Shown: positions 1 through 8,453 of the stretch, piece by piece | Layout: every line of letters starts with the position of its first letter | Position numbering within the stretch: the first letter of the stretch is position 1 | NCBI RefSeq assembly: GCF_013002705.1 | Contig: NZ_JABEND010000005.1 | Span: 248,001 to 312,000, forward strand | Reading direction: 5' to 3' | DNA from: Nakamurella aerolata | GTDB lineage: Bacteria > Actinomycetota > Actinomycetes > Mycobacteriales > Nakamurellaceae | DNA: 64,000 nt | Notes under the pieces: generated by a model | The model's input: the letters and a program-made list of their open reading frames with translations, nothing else | Databases searched by the model: none | Told to the model about the DNA's origin: nothing | Program-made: the position numbers and the translations under genes

Positions 1-512
1 CATTCGTCAGCGACACGTACAGCCGGCGTTTCCCGCAGATCGACTGGAGCGTGACCGCCGGGAACGCCTCGCAGCTGTCCGATGGCAGCGCCGCGCTGCT
101 GATCACCACCAGCGCGAAGGCCACCGAGCTCGCCCTGACGCCGCTGGCTCGCATCCACACCATGACGGTGGTCGGCTCCGACCCGCTGTACATGCTCACC
201 GGGGTGATCCCGGCGACCGAGAAGCTACTGGCCAAGGCCGGGGTGCGGCTGGACGACATCGACAGGTTCGAGGTGAACGAGGCGTTCGCCTCGGTGGTCC
301 TTGCCTGGCTGCAGGAGACCGGCGCCGACCCGGCGCGCACCAATCCGGATGGCGGCGCCATCGCCCTCGGGCATCCGCTGGGCGCCAGCGGCGCCAGGAT
401 CATGACAACGCTGGTGCACGGTCTACGGTCCGGCGGCGGGCGTTATGGGCTGCAAACCATGTGCGAGGGCGGCGGTATGGCCAACGCCACGCTGCTGGAG
501 CGGCTGGGTTAG
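1..512 (+). CDS. Thiolase family protein, C-terminal part (gene begins before the window)
   Basis: This is the last ~169 residues of an acetyl-CoA acyltransferase-type thiolase, open from base 3 and truncated by the window edge. The visible part contains the GNAS..DGSAA stretch, the NEAFA motif, the GHPLGASGAR motif with the catalytic His, and near the end MCEGGGMANA with the second catalytic Cys. These are the hallmarks of thiolases that either cleave 3-ketoacyl-CoA in beta-oxidation or condense acetyl-CoA. The first active-site Cys lies outside the window. It ends tail-to-tail with, and overlaps by 4 bp, the MerR gene on the other strand. Family assignment is firm; degradative or biosynthetic direction cannot be decided. 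Confidence 0.93.
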   Translation, partial: FVSDTYSRRFPQIDWSVTAGNASQLSDGSAALLITTSAKATELALTPLARIHTMTVVGSDPLYMLTGVIPATEKLLAKAGVRLDDIDRFEVNEAFASVVLAWLQETGADPARTNPDGGAIALGHPLGASGARIMTTLVHGLRSGGGRYGLQTMCEGGGMANATLLERLG

Positions 513-1234
513 CTGTCCGTCGGGACGTCCGAGTAGCCGGACAGCGCGTCCGGAATACCCAGCACGGCAAAGTGATCGGCGAAGTGTTGCTGACTCAACT
601 GCAGGGTGCTGGCGTGCGAGCCGAGGTCGGACTCGACCTGCCGATCTCTGCGGACAAGCCGCGACATCCGTTGCAGCTCAGCCAATGCCTCAGCGTCACC
701 GCCGACGGCCGCGTCGAAGGTCCGGTAATGCTGGACGAAGGCCGGGTCGGACATGGCCTCCCGTTTGCGGGCGATCCAGGTCGTCACCAGATCGGGCGCG
801 ACCACCAGCCAGAGCAACCAGGAGTCTCGTTCGAGCTGGACGGTACGTTCACTGATCCCGCACTGCCGCAACAGATCAAGGAAGTCGGCGACATCGTCGG
901 GCAGGTAAATGCGGTCGCCGCTGCGCAGCTGCCGTAGCCGCTTCCGCCTGGCCTGCAGCGCTTTGACCTGCGCGGCCAACTCCGCGTCGATGCGGTCGAT
1001 GTGGACGTCGAATTCCTCGGTCGGCGCGGTGAGCACCTGGCGCACCTTGGCCAGCGGGACACCGGCGTCGGACAGCGCCTTGATCCGCACCAGCTCTATC
1101 ACCTCGGCGGCGCCGTAGCGCCGGTAACCGGAGGCGTCCCGTGCCGGCTCGGCGAGCAGGCCGATCCGGTGGTAGTGCCGCACCGCCCGCACGGTGACCC
1201 CGACATACTCGGCGACCTGACCGATGGTCAACAT
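509..1234 (-). CDS. MerR family transcriptional regulator
   Basis: A 241-residue protein with an N-terminal MerR winged helix-turn-helix (residues 2-70, starting MLTIGQVAEYVGVTVRAVRH), a helical coiled segment (about 75-110) and a C-terminal ~130-residue domain of unrecognised ligand specificity. No metal-binding Cys pattern is present, so a drug or organic-effector sensor is likelier than a metal sensor. I chose the ATG at 1234 because the fold begins there; an upstream ATG at 1267 is possible and would overlap the 1251-1275 inverted repeat. It is divergent from the MFS exporter at 1333, and the 98-bp gap holds operator-like dyads, so it probably controls that exporter and itself. Third-position GC is normal for the window. 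Confidence 0.88.
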   Translation of the reverse strand: MLTIGQVAEYVGVTVRAVRHYHRIGLLAEPARDASGYRRYGAAEVIELVRIKALSDAGVPLAKVRQVLTAPTEEFDVHIDRIDAELAAQVKALQARRKRLRQLRSGDRIYLPDDVADFLDLLRQCGISERTVQLERDSWLLWLVVAPDLVTTWIARKREAMSDPAFVQHYRTFDAAVGGDAEALAELQRMSRLVRRDRQVESDLGSHASTLQLSQQHFADHFAVLGIPDALSGYSDVPTDS

Positions 1235-1250
1235 GGGCCCATGTGTGCAG

Positions 1251-1275
1251 GGTTGACCCTGCGTCATGGTCAACC
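1251..1275. promoter_or_regulatory. Perfect inverted repeat between merR-like and MFS genes (candidate operator)
   Basis: GGTTGACC and GGTCAACC form a perfect 8-bp inverted repeat separated by 9 bp, immediately upstream of the regulator start. A second smaller dyad, CAGGGT-TG-ACCCTG, overlaps its left arm. Position between a divergent MerR gene and its probable target suggests autoregulation. No binding data; inference from position and symmetry. Confidence 0.45.
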
Positions 1276-1293
1276 GTTTCCGGGATCGCTGTT

Positions 1294-1318
1294 TTGACCT
1301 TGACCCTGGGGTAGTCCG
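1294..1318 (+). promoter_or_regulatory. Candidate MerR-type promoter element of the MFS gene
   Basis: TTGACC at 1294 is followed by TTGACCCTGGGGTAGTCC. This resembles the GACCTTGAC-type dyads lying in over-long spacers of actinobacterial MerR-regulated promoters, though here the right arm is degenerate. It sits 15 bp before the MFS start codon, so the -10 would lie very near the ATG. Assignment is tentative. Confidence 0.3.
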
Positions 1319-1332
1319 TCAGCATCGCCGGC

Positions 1333-2859
1333 ATGACAACCTCACAACAGCGCGACAACGCGCAAAGTCCCGCCGACAGTGACACTTTCGGTCGTTCCGG
1401 CGCCCGACGCTGGTGGGTGCTGGTGGTGATGTGCCTGGCCATGCTGGTGCTGCAGATGGATGCCATGGTGCTGAACGTTGCGCTGCCGACGCTGGCCACC
1501 GACCTCGGAGCCGACGACGGGCAACTGCAGCTGATCCTGACGGCCTACATGGTGCCGTTTGCCGGACTACTGCTGTTGGCCGGCAGTCTTTCCGACCGTT
1601 TCGGGCGCCGGCGGTTGCTGATCATCGGGCTGGTGGTGTTCGGCGTTGCCTCCGGTTTCGCGGCCTGGGCGGGCAACCCTGAGGTGTTGATCGCTACCCG
1701 GTTCGGCATGGGCGTCGGCGGCGCGTTGATGATGCCGAGCACCATGTCGATTCTGATCGTCAGCTTCCCGGACGAGACCGAACGCCGAAAGGCGATGTCG
1801 GCGTTCGCGGTGATGAGCGTTCTCGGTCTGGTCGGCGGTCCGCTGGTGGGAGGCTTTCTGCTGCAACATTTCTGGTGGGGTTCGGTGTTCTTGCTGAACG
1901 TGCCGCTGGTCGTGCTGGCGTTGATCGCTGCCGCTACCCTGCTCACCGAGTCGACCGGGCCCGCCCGCCGGTTCGATCCACTGGGCGCGGCGCTGTCCAT
2001 GGTCTGGACGGCGACGCTGATCTGGGCGATCGTCGAGTTGCCGGACGGGCTCACGCCCCCGGTACTGATCGCTCTGATCGTCGCCGGCGTCAGCCTTGCC
2101 GTGTTCGTGGTGTGGGAATGGCGCAGTCGTCATCCGATGGTGCCGATCGGCCTGTTCGGCAACCGCGACTTCTCCGGCTCGTGCTTCTCGATCCTGTTGG
2201 TGATGTTCGCCTATGGCGGCTTCCTGCTGGTGTTGACGCAGTACCTGCAGTCGGTGCAGGGTCGCACCCCAACGGCGGCAGCGCTGGCCCTGCTGCCGGT
2301 GGTGATCGCGATGATCGTCATGCAACCGATCGCCACCGCCATCGGGCAGCGCACCGGGCAAAAGCCTTTGCTGTTGGCAGGTTTGCTGCTGCTGGCCGCC
2401 GCGTTCGTGTTGCTGGCGCTGTGTGACGAAGACACCGGCTGGTGGCAGCTGGCCGGGATATTGGCACTCTTCGGCGTCGGCGGCGGTGTCGCTCAACCGG
2501 CCGCGATGACGATCCTGACGGGCGCCATCCCACACGAGCACGCCGGCGTCGGTTCGGCATTGAACGACACCATGCTGCAGACCGGATCGGCGTTCGGGGT
2601 CGCGGTGCTCGGCAGCATCCTGGCCGGCGGGTACAGCGGCCGGCTGGGCGAGGCCCCCGGCCCCGCGCGGGAATCGCTGGCCGGGGCGCTCCAGTACGCG
2701 GCCGTTCGGCGCGACTCCGCACTGGCCCAGACGGCCCGCGACGCCTTCGTCGGGTCCATGCAGCTCACGTTGGCGGTGAGCGCGGCAGTGGTGGTGCTGG
2801 GCGCGGCGTTGGCCGCTGCGCTCGTGCGGCGCCGGCAGCTCACGCCGGCGGCCGGTTAA
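1333..2859 (+). CDS. MFS multidrug exporter, DHA2 (EmrB/QacA) family, 14 TM segments
   Basis: A 508-residue integral membrane protein, the size usual for 14-helix drug:proton antiporters. Motif D1 (QMDAMVLNVALP, residues 41-52) and motif A (GSLSDRFGRR, 84-93) are intact, and an antiporter-type glycine-rich motif C is visible around residues 155-170. About 14 hydrophobic segments follow one another, with an extended loop near residues 430-470 before the last helix. It most likely extrudes hydrophobic or cationic compounds using the proton gradient. It is divergent from the MerR gene, the usual arrangement for an inducible efflux pump. Its end overlaps the ArsR-SRPBCC gene by 4 bp tail-to-tail. 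Substrate is unknown. Confidence 0.9.
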   Translation: MTTSQQRDNAQSPADSDTFGRSGARRWWVLVVMCLAMLVLQMDAMVLNVALPTLATDLGADDGQLQLILTAYMVPFAGLLLLAGSLSDRFGRRRLLIIGLVVFGVASGFAAWAGNPEVLIATRFGMGVGGALMMPSTMSILIVSFPDETERRKAMSAFAVMSVLGLVGGPLVGGFLLQHFWWGSVFLLNVPLVVLALIAAATLLTESTGPARRFDPLGAALSMVWTATLIWAIVELPDGLTPPVLIALIVAGVSLAVFVVWEWRSRHPMVPIGLFGNRDFSGSCFSILLVMFAYGGFLLVLTQYLQSVQGRTPTAAALALLPVVIAMIVMQPIATAIGQRTGQKPLLLAGLLLLAAAFVLLALCDEDTGWWQLAGILALFGVGGGVAQPAAMTILTGAIPHEHAGVGSALNDTMLQTGSAFGVAVLGSILAGGYSGRLGEAPGPARESLAGALQYAAVRRDSALAQTARDAFVGSMQLTLAVSAAVVVLGAALAAALVRRRQLTPAAG

Positions 2860-3737
2860 CCCATGCCCGGCATGGTTCGCCCGGTCTCTACGAAGGTCTT
2901 GAGAGACGAGATCACCAGCGAGGCGCCGCCGTCCACCTGCTGCTCGGTCCGGGTACCGACCGGCACGTCGGTGTGGGTGACGGTCACCCTCGTCACGTCG
3001 GGCTGCAACTGCTGCAGCGCCCACTCGTAGTGCGAGGCGGGGTCGGCGGCGGTCTCCGCCGACCAGGTGGCGCGGAAGGTGTGGGCCAGCCGCACCTCGG
3101 GTTCGATGGCGGTGATCTCGCCGGCGATCAGCGATGCGCCGTCGGCGTCCAGCCATTCGATCGGCGCCCCGACCGACCAGTCGCTGCGCACCAGACCACC
3201 GAAGAACCAGCGGCGGGTCTGCTCCGGATCGGTGATCGCGGCCCAGACCTGTTGCGGTGGAGCGGAAATCACCACGGTCGCGACGAGAGTCCGGGTGGTG
3301 GGCTCGTTCGCGTTGGGCACGTTTGCGGTGCGCTCGGCGGTGCTGCTGGCAGCGTTGGGCACGGTGGTGTTGGGCACGGTGGTGTCGGGCATGGTTGCTC
3401 CTTGGTTGGCGAGATCGGATTCGACGTGGTCGCGGAGCCGGGACAGCGCGAGCCCAGCGACAGCGGCGTAGTCGTCGAGCCAGCGGCGCGCCAGGTCGAC
3501 GATCGGGACCGGATTGAGCTGGACGTACCTGCTGCGCCCCACCTTGCGGGTGGTGACCAGCTCGGCGTCCGCCAGCACCCGCAGGTGCTTCAGCACGGCG
3601 TGCCGTCCGAGCTCGGGCAGCACACTTTCCAACTCGCGCACCGGCCGGCCGTCGGCCTCCCGGAGCGCGTCCAGCAGCGCCCTGCGGTGCGGGTCCGCGA
3701 GCGCGCGGATGGTCACCTCGGGGTCGTCGGCCGGCAT
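2856..3737 (-). CDS. ArsR-type HTH regulator fused to SRPBCC (AHSA1-like) domain
   Basis: A 293-residue fusion. Residues ~5-100 are an ArsR-family winged helix (ADPHRRALLDALR, then LKHLRVLADAELVTTRKVGRSRYVQLN); residues ~116-150 are a low-complexity linker with repeats of the type VPNTT; residues ~150-285 form an SRPBCC/AHSA1 domain (VWAAITDPEQTRRWFFGG). These two proteins are normally adjacent, separately translated genes. The linker begins at Met116, whose codon (3390-3392) is preceded by AAGGAG with 5-nt spacing, so the SRPBCC half may also be made alone. I chose ATG 3737 because an earlier in-frame ATG lies inside the palindromic operator at 3750-3769. Divergent from the aldo-keto reductase gene. 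Ligand unknown. Confidence 0.85.
   Translation of the reverse strand: MPADDPEVTIRALADPHRRALLDALREADGRPVRELESVLPELGRHAVLKHLRVLADAELVTTRKVGRSRYVQLNPVPIVDLARRWLDDYAAVAGLALSRLRDHVESDLANQGATMPDTTVPNTTVPNAASSTAERTANVPNANEPTTRTLVATVVISAPPQQVWAAITDPEQTRRWFFGGLVRSDWSVGAPIEWLDADGASLIAGEITAIEPEVRLAHTFRATWSAETAADPASHYEWALQQLQPDVTRVTVTHTDVPVGTRTEQQVDGGASLVISSLKTFVETGRTMPGMG
3398..3403 (-). promoter_or_regulatory. Internal Shine-Dalgarno inside the ArsR-SRPBCC fusion
   Basis: On the minus strand AAGGAG stands 5 nt before the in-frame ATG at 3392-3390. This is stronger than the signal at the gene's own start and would allow translation of a free SRPBCC protein of about 178 residues. Seen directly; use in the cell is inferred. 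Confidence 0.4.
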
Positions 3738-3749
3738 GTCACCGACGTT

Positions 3750-3769
3750 AGGTGACCACTTGGTCACCT
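3750..3769. promoter_or_regulatory. Perfect 20-bp palindrome, candidate ArsR-family operator
   Basis: AGGTGACCACTTGGTCACCT has 9-bp arms AGGTGACCA/TGGTCACCT around a 2-bp centre. It lies 12 bp upstream of the ArsR-SRPBCC start and between that gene and the divergent aldo-keto reductase gene, the typical location of an autoregulatory site for a dimeric winged-helix protein. Confidence 0.55.
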
Positions 3770-3838
3770 GTCAAGGCCGGGCCGCACGCACCGGGGCGAT
3801 TTGCCCTCAACTCGCCTTCAACTTCTACGCTCCCCGGT

Positions 3839-4708
3839 ATGACAGTTCCCCAGCCGACGACCGATTCGGTAGCGGACCTTCCACTGACATCGCCGTTGGG
3901 CGATGCCGGAGTCCAAGGGTTCGGGCTGATGCGGGTCAGGGACGAAGGCTGGGGCGACGCCGACCGCGACCCCGGCGCGCTGGTCCGGGCCGCGCTGGAC
4001 GGCGGAGTGCGGGTACTGGACACCGCCGAGATGTACGGCAACGAGGATGTCGTCGGGCGGGCCATCGCCGGGGTGCGCTCAGAAGTGTTCCTGTGCACCA
4101 AGTTCGGCGTCTACTGGGGTGAGTCCGGGCGCTTCGACGACTGGAGCGTGCGGGCCGACCCGGCGACCGTGCACCGCGCCATCGACGGCAGCCTTGGCCG
4201 GTTGGGTACCGACACCATCGACCTGTACTACCTGCACCACCGCAGCGACGACACCCCCATCGAGGACACGGTCGGCGCCATGGCCGAGCTGCGCGCGGCC
4301 GGCAAGATCCGCCGGTTGGGGCTGTCGAACGTGACCGAGGACGACATCAAGCGGGCGCACGCGGTGCACCCGATCAGCGCCGTCCAACAACCGTGGTCGC
4401 TGGCCGAACGCAAGGTCGAGACCATGCTTCCGCTGCTGCGCGAGCTTGGCATCGCGCTGGTGGCCCACTCCCCGATGAACCACGGCGATGTCGGCGCGGC
4501 CGGCCGCAGCACCGCCGTTCAGCAGGCCGCAGCACGTCACGGCATCAGTACCGCCCAGCTGTCCCTGGCCTGGGTGCAGCAGCGGGCGAGAACGCTTGAC
4601 CAGCAGGTGATTCCACTTCCGGGAACCACCAGGGTGTCGCATCTGCGGGACAACATCGCGATGAGCACACTGGAACTCGACGACGCCACCATGAGCGAGT
4701 TGAGCTGA
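3839..4708 (+). CDS. Aldo/keto reductase
   Basis: A 289-residue NADPH-dependent oxidoreductase of the AKR (beta/alpha)8 fold. The tetrad is visible: Asp and Tyr in LDTAEMYGNE, Lys in CTKFG, His in LYYLHH. The sequence IRRLGLSNV, the QQPWSL stretch and the C-terminal IPLPGTTRVSHLRDN cofactor-binding region are typical. The frame is open further upstream, but ATG 3839 gives the usual N-terminus; the earlier ATG lies over the operator palindrome. The closest recognisable type is the YghZ/YajO-like group acting on small aldehydes or ketones; the substrate cannot be inferred. Divergent arrangement with the ArsR-SRPBCC regulator suggests control by it. Confidence 0.88.
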   Translation: MTVPQPTTDSVADLPLTSPLGDAGVQGFGLMRVRDEGWGDADRDPGALVRAALDGGVRVLDTAEMYGNEDVVGRAIAGVRSEVFLCTKFGVYWGESGRFDDWSVRADPATVHRAIDGSLGRLGTDTIDLYYLHHRSDDTPIEDTVGAMAELRAAGKIRRLGLSNVTEDDIKRAHAVHPISAVQQPWSLAERKVETMLPLLRELGIALVAHSPMNHGDVGAAGRSTAVQQAAARHGISTAQLSLAWVQQRARTLDQQVIPLPGTTRVSHLRDNIAMSTLELDDATMSELS

Positions 4709-4760
4709 GGGACTCCGCGCTGGGCTGACCGACCTCGCCGATCGCCCGATCGATGGATGG

Positions 4761-6977
4761 TTACAGCACCGCGGCGGGATCGACCTGAACCCGAGGTGGC
4801 GCAGCGTCTTTGCGGACGCCGAGCTCGACCACCATGGTGCGCACTGCGGCGGCCAGCGCCCGCCGGTCGGCCAGCGGTCCACGCAGCAACAGCCGGTAAC
4901 GCTCTTCGGCCGGATCGCCTGTGCCAGGCCGGGTTTCGATCGGCACCGGCCCCAGCAGCTGGGCGCCGGCCGGTGCCGACAGCTCGGTCTCGGCATCGGT
5001 GACGGTGCGCTCGGATCCCTCCAGCGAGATCATCGCGGTGGCCGGTGGGAAGCCGAGCTGCCGGCGGTCGGCCAGCTCCCCGGCGGCGAACCACGCTGGG
5101 TCCCAACGGATCAGCGCCTGCGCCGCCGGCAGGGCCCCGTCCACCCCAATCACCAGCTGGCCGCCGTCGGCGGCGGGTCGCACCAGCGCGGCGGCGTTGA
5201 ACCAACGCCGGGTGGCCTGCTGGGCGGCGTCCAGGCTCGGCAATGCCAGCAGCGCCGAGCCGTCCAGCAGCAGCGCCGCCCCGTACCCACCGTCGGCGAC
5301 GGGTTCCGCCCCCGGCGTCGCCACCACAACGGCGGCGGCATCCGGCACCCGGTCGCGGATGGCGTCGCCGGCCGAGGTGATCAGTGGCACCCCGGGGAAT
5401 GCCCTGCCCAGCTCCTCGGCGGTGCGGCCGGCGCCGATGCTGATCGCCCGCAACCGCCGGCCACCGCACGCGCCGCAGACAAAGTTGGCCTCCGGCACTC
5501 CACACCAGCCGCAGGTCGGGATCTGACCGCGATCGGGCTCACCGGCGACACCCTGCCGGGCCGGCGGAATGCCGAGCGGCCCGTGACAACGACGACAGCG
5601 GGCCGGCCGGCGGCACTGGGCACACGCCAGCGACGGCAGGTAACCGCGCCGCGGCACCTGCACCAACACCGGGGCGTCAGCGGCCAGCGCCGATCTGGCG
5701 GCGGCGAATGCGGCCGGTGACAGCCGCGCCCTGGCGGCGGCCGCGTCGGCACCGATCGCGTAGCTGTCGCCCTGCGCCTGCACCCGCGGCATCCGTTCCC
5801 GGACCGTGGCCCGTGACGCCGACATGTCTTTGGCCCAACCGGATTCCACCAACAACTGCGCTTCAACACTGCGGCCGAACGCACCGACCAGCAGCGCGGC
5901 GCCCTCGGACGCCGAACGCAGCATGAGTACCTCGCGGGCATGCGGGTACGGAGCCCGCGGCTCGGCGAACGACGCGTCCGCGTCGTCGAAGATCGCCAGC
6001 AGTCCCAGCCGCTGCACCGGGGCGAACGCCGCCGCCCTTGTCCCGATCACCACCCGCACCTCACCGCGCCGGATGCGCAGAAACCGCCGGTACCGTTCCG
6101 CCGGACCCAGATCGGCGGTCAGCGTGGTGAAGGCTGTGGGTGAAAGACGTTCCGCCACAGCGGCTTCCAGCCGAGCGACATCACGCGCGTCCGGCACCAG
6201 CAGCAACGAACCCCATCCGGCTGCCGTGCTGATGGCGGCCGCCTCGGCCAACCGCGCCGGCCAATCCTCGCCAGGCAGGGCCTGCCACACCGCGCGGGCG
6301 GGGCGCCCGTCCGACACCGCGGACAGGAACGCCGGGCCGGCGGCGTATTGCCGCCACTGTGCTGAAACGTCTTGGCTTGCACCGTTTGTGACGGTAGGGG
6401 TCGCGTCCTCACCGGACGTCGGGTCCGGCGCCGGACCGGACGTCACCGCGGCCTCCGCCCTGGCGTGCCGCGGCGGGACGGCGAGCCGCAGCACGTCAGC
6501 CATGCTGCCGACGTATCGGTCGGCGACCCGGCGGGCCAGCGCGGCGATCTCACCGGTGAGCACCGGCTCCGGCGAGATCACCCGCTCGAGGTAGCCGAGC
6601 CGACCGGGATGATCGCTGGCGGGTAGCCGCCGCAGCACGTACCCGTCGACCAGCCGCCCGGCGAACCGCACCCGCACCCGCGCGCCCGGCACCGCGTCGT
6701 CGGCGAGATCGGCCGGCACCAAATAGTCGAACGGCCGGTCCAGATGGGTGAGCGAGACGTCTACCGCCACCTCGGCCACCGGCAGCGTCGCGGCCGGCGA
6801 CTTCGGGGTACCCGGCTTCTTGGCCGTGCCGGACCTGCCGCTCCCAGCGCCGCCATTGCCGGATCGGCCCGCACCCGACTTCTTCGCAGTGTCTTGGCGT
6901 TTCGCGCCGCCGGAGTCCGCACCGTCGCCGACGGCCGGGTGCATACCCGAGCGCATGGTCGGCGGTGTTGCGGTCAT
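4761..6977 (-). CDS. priA: Primosomal protein N' PriA, helicase-motif-deficient actinobacterial type
   Basis: A 738-residue PriA homologue involved in replication restart at forks. The N-terminal 3'-DNA-binding domain (VAVDVSLTHLDRPFDYLVP), the zinc-binding Cys clusters (CAQCRRPARCRRC and CGWCG..CGACGG) and the C-terminal region are present. The Walker A (GxxGxGKT) is missing, and the DEAH-like box is replaced by FDDADASF, as is common in actinobacterial PriA, so unwinding activity is unlikely. An Ala/Gly/Ser/Lys-rich N-terminal tail precedes the fold. The frame is open to GTG 7106, but a hairpin at 7068-7099 lies between that codon and the gene, so I prefer ATG 6977. It follows metK on the same strand. 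Confidence 0.9.
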   Translation of the reverse strand: MTATPPTMRSGMHPAVGDGADSGGAKRQDTAKKSGAGRSGNGGAGSGRSGTAKKPGTPKSPAATLPVAEVAVDVSLTHLDRPFDYLVPADLADDAVPGARVRVRFAGRLVDGYVLRRLPASDHPGRLGYLERVISPEPVLTGEIAALARRVADRYVGSMADVLRLAVPPRHARAEAAVTSGPAPDPTSGEDATPTVTNGASQDVSAQWRQYAAGPAFLSAVSDGRPARAVWQALPGEDWPARLAEAAAISTAAGWGSLLLVPDARDVARLEAAVAERLSPTAFTTLTADLGPAERYRRFLRIRRGEVRVVIGTRAAAFAPVQRLGLLAIFDDADASFAEPRAPYPHAREVLMLRSASEGAALLVGAFGRSVEAQLLVESGWAKDMSASRATVRERMPRVQAQGDSYAIGADAAAARARLSPAAFAAARSALAADAPVLVQVPRRGYLPSLACAQCRRPARCRRCHGPLGIPPARQGVAGEPDRGQIPTCGWCGVPEANFVCGACGGRRLRAISIGAGRTAEELGRAFPGVPLITSAGDAIRDRVPDAAAVVVATPGAEPVADGGYGAALLLDGSALLALPSLDAAQQATRRWFNAAALVRPAADGGQLVIGVDGALPAAQALIRWDPAWFAAGELADRRQLGFPPATAMISLEGSERTVTDAETELSAPAGAQLLGPVPIETRPGTGDPAEERYRLLLRGPLADRRALAAAVRTMVVELGVRKDAAPPRVQVDPAAVL

Positions 6978-7067
6978 CCTTTGTGGATACCAGATGCGGC
7001 CGTCGGTGCCGCCGGTGATCCACCGGCCGACCCCGTCTCTGCAACTTCTGGCCCTACCGAACGCCGA

Positions 7068-7099
7068 AGCGCCCGGCCTCCGCGCGGAGGTCGGGCGCT
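7068..7099 (-). terminator. Strong hairpin downstream of metK
   Basis: A near-perfect stem pairs 7068-7081 with 7086-7099 (GCGCCCG..CCTCCG against CGGAGG..CGGGCGC, one G-U pair). It starts 43 bp after the metK stop on the minus strand and lacks a U tract, as usual for actinobacterial terminators. It also argues that priA starts below it, at 6977. Confidence 0.6.
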
Positions 7100-7141
7100 C
7101 GGTCACCTCACGACCGCTGTCGAGGTGGCTGCTCGGGTCGG

Positions 7142-8368
7142 CTACAGGCCCAGAGCCGACTTCAGTTCCTGCGCCTTGTCGGTGGACTCCCAGGGCAGCT
7201 CGATGTCGGTGCGGCCGAAGTGACCGTAGGCGGCGGTCGGCGCGTAGATGGGGCGCTTGAGATCGAGATCGCGGATGATGCCGCCGGGGCGCAGGTCGAA
7301 GACCTCTTTGATGGCCTCGGCGATCTTGTCCGGATCCACCTGCTCGGTGCCGAAGGTCTCGACGAACAGACCGACAGGAGCGGCCACGCCGATGGCGTAG
7401 GCGACCTGAACCTCGATGCGCTCGGCCAGCCCGGCAGCCACCGCGTTCTTGGCTACCCAGCGCATCGCGTAGGCGGCGGACCGGTCGACCTTGGACGGGT
7501 CCTTGCCGGAGAACGCGCCGCCGCCGTGCCGCGCCATGCCGCCGTAGGTGTCGACGATGATCTTGCGGCCGGTCAGCCCGGCATCACCCATCGGTCCGCC
7601 GACGACGAACCGGCCGGTGGGGTTGATGTGCTTGGCGTAGTTGCGGGTGTCGATGTCGACGTCGGCGATCACCGGCTCGATGACGTTCTGCAGGATCTCA
7701 GGAGCGAGCTGCTTCTCCAGATCGATGTGCTCGGCGTGCTGGGTGGACAGCACCACCGTGTCCAGGCGCAGCGCCTTGTCGCCGACGTACTCGATGGTCA
7801 CCTGGGTCTTGCCGTCCGGCCGCAGGTAGTCCATGGTGCCGTCCTTGCGGACCTCGGTGAGCCGGCGAGAAAGCCGGTGCGCCAACGCAATCGGCAGCGG
7901 CATCAGTTCCGGGGTGTCACTGCAGGCGTAGCCGAACATCAGACCCTGGTCGCCTGCACCCTGCTTGGCGATCGCGGCGTCGTCGGAGTCAGCACCCTCG
8001 GCGCCCGCACCGCCGGCGGAGCCGAGGCGGACCTCCTCGGAGGTGTCGACGCCCTGTGCGATGTCGGCGCTCTGCTGCCCGATCGCGATGTTGACGCCGC
8101 AGGACTCGCCGTCGAAGCCCATCTCGGACGAGGTGTAGCCGATGTCCATGATCTTTTCGCGGACCAGCTTGGGGATCTCGACGTAGGAGTTGGTGGTGAC
8201 CTCGCCGGCGACGTGCACCTGGCCGGTGGTCACCATGGTCTCCACCGCGACGCGGCTGGCCGGATCCTGCGCCAGCATGGCGTCCAGGATGGTGTCGCTG
8301 ATCGCGTCACAGATCTTGTCGGGGTGCCCCTCGGTGACCGACTCGGAAGTGAACAGGCGGGACGTCAC
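7142..8368 (-). CDS. metK: S-adenosylmethionine synthetase
   Basis: A 408-residue cytoplasmic enzyme that makes S-adenosylmethionine from ATP and methionine. Family motifs are all present: GHPDK near the N-terminus (ATP and metal binding), [12 protein letters not shown] in the middle, and [20 protein letters not shown] with [19 protein letters not shown] (P-loop-like and K+/Mg2+ sites). An actinobacterial-style Gly/Ala-rich insertion sits before the GAGDQG motif. GTG 8368 has AAGGAG upstream. The 85-bp leader shows no convincing SAM riboswitch fold by eye. It lies in the block coaBC-metK-priA; its product would also serve the methyltransferase at 48460. Confidence 0.98.
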   Translation of the reverse strand: MTSRLFTSESVTEGHPDKICDAISDTILDAMLAQDPASRVAVETMVTTGQVHVAGEVTTNSYVEIPKLVREKIMDIGYTSSEMGFDGESCGVNIAIGQQSADIAQGVDTSEEVRLGSAGGAGAEGADSDDAAIAKQGAGDQGLMFGYACSDTPELMPLPIALAHRLSRRLTEVRKDGTMDYLRPDGKTQVTIEYVGDKALRLDTVVLSTQHAEHIDLEKQLAPEILQNVIEPVIADVDIDTRNYAKHINPTGRFVVGGPMGDAGLTGRKIIVDTYGGMARHGGGAFSGKDPSKVDRSAAYAMRWVAKNAVAAGLAERIEVQVAYAIGVAAPVGLFVETFGTEQVDPDKIAEAIKEVFDLRPGGIIRDLDLKRPIYAPTAAYGHFGRTDIELPWESTDKAQELKSALGL

Positions 8369-8453
8369 GTTGCAAATCTCCTTGGGGTCGGCGCGGCTGC
8401 GCGCGGATGCTGACCGGCAACCATCAGTGCTGGCCGGCGGCTAACTCTGCAGA

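Noticed and set aside
1567-3156. A 529-codon minus-strand open frame over the MFS gene
   Set aside because: Antisense shadow of a high-GC gene; composition is Arg/Gln/His-rich with no recognisable fold.
7104-7106. GTG as a longer priA start
   Set aside because: The metK hairpin at 7068-7099 lies between this codon and the conserved domain, and the added residues are not family-like.
8369-8453. Possible SAM riboswitch upstream of metK
   Set aside because: Only 85 bp separate coaBC and metK, and I could not assemble the paired elements of a SAM-I, SAM-II or SAM-IV fold by eye.
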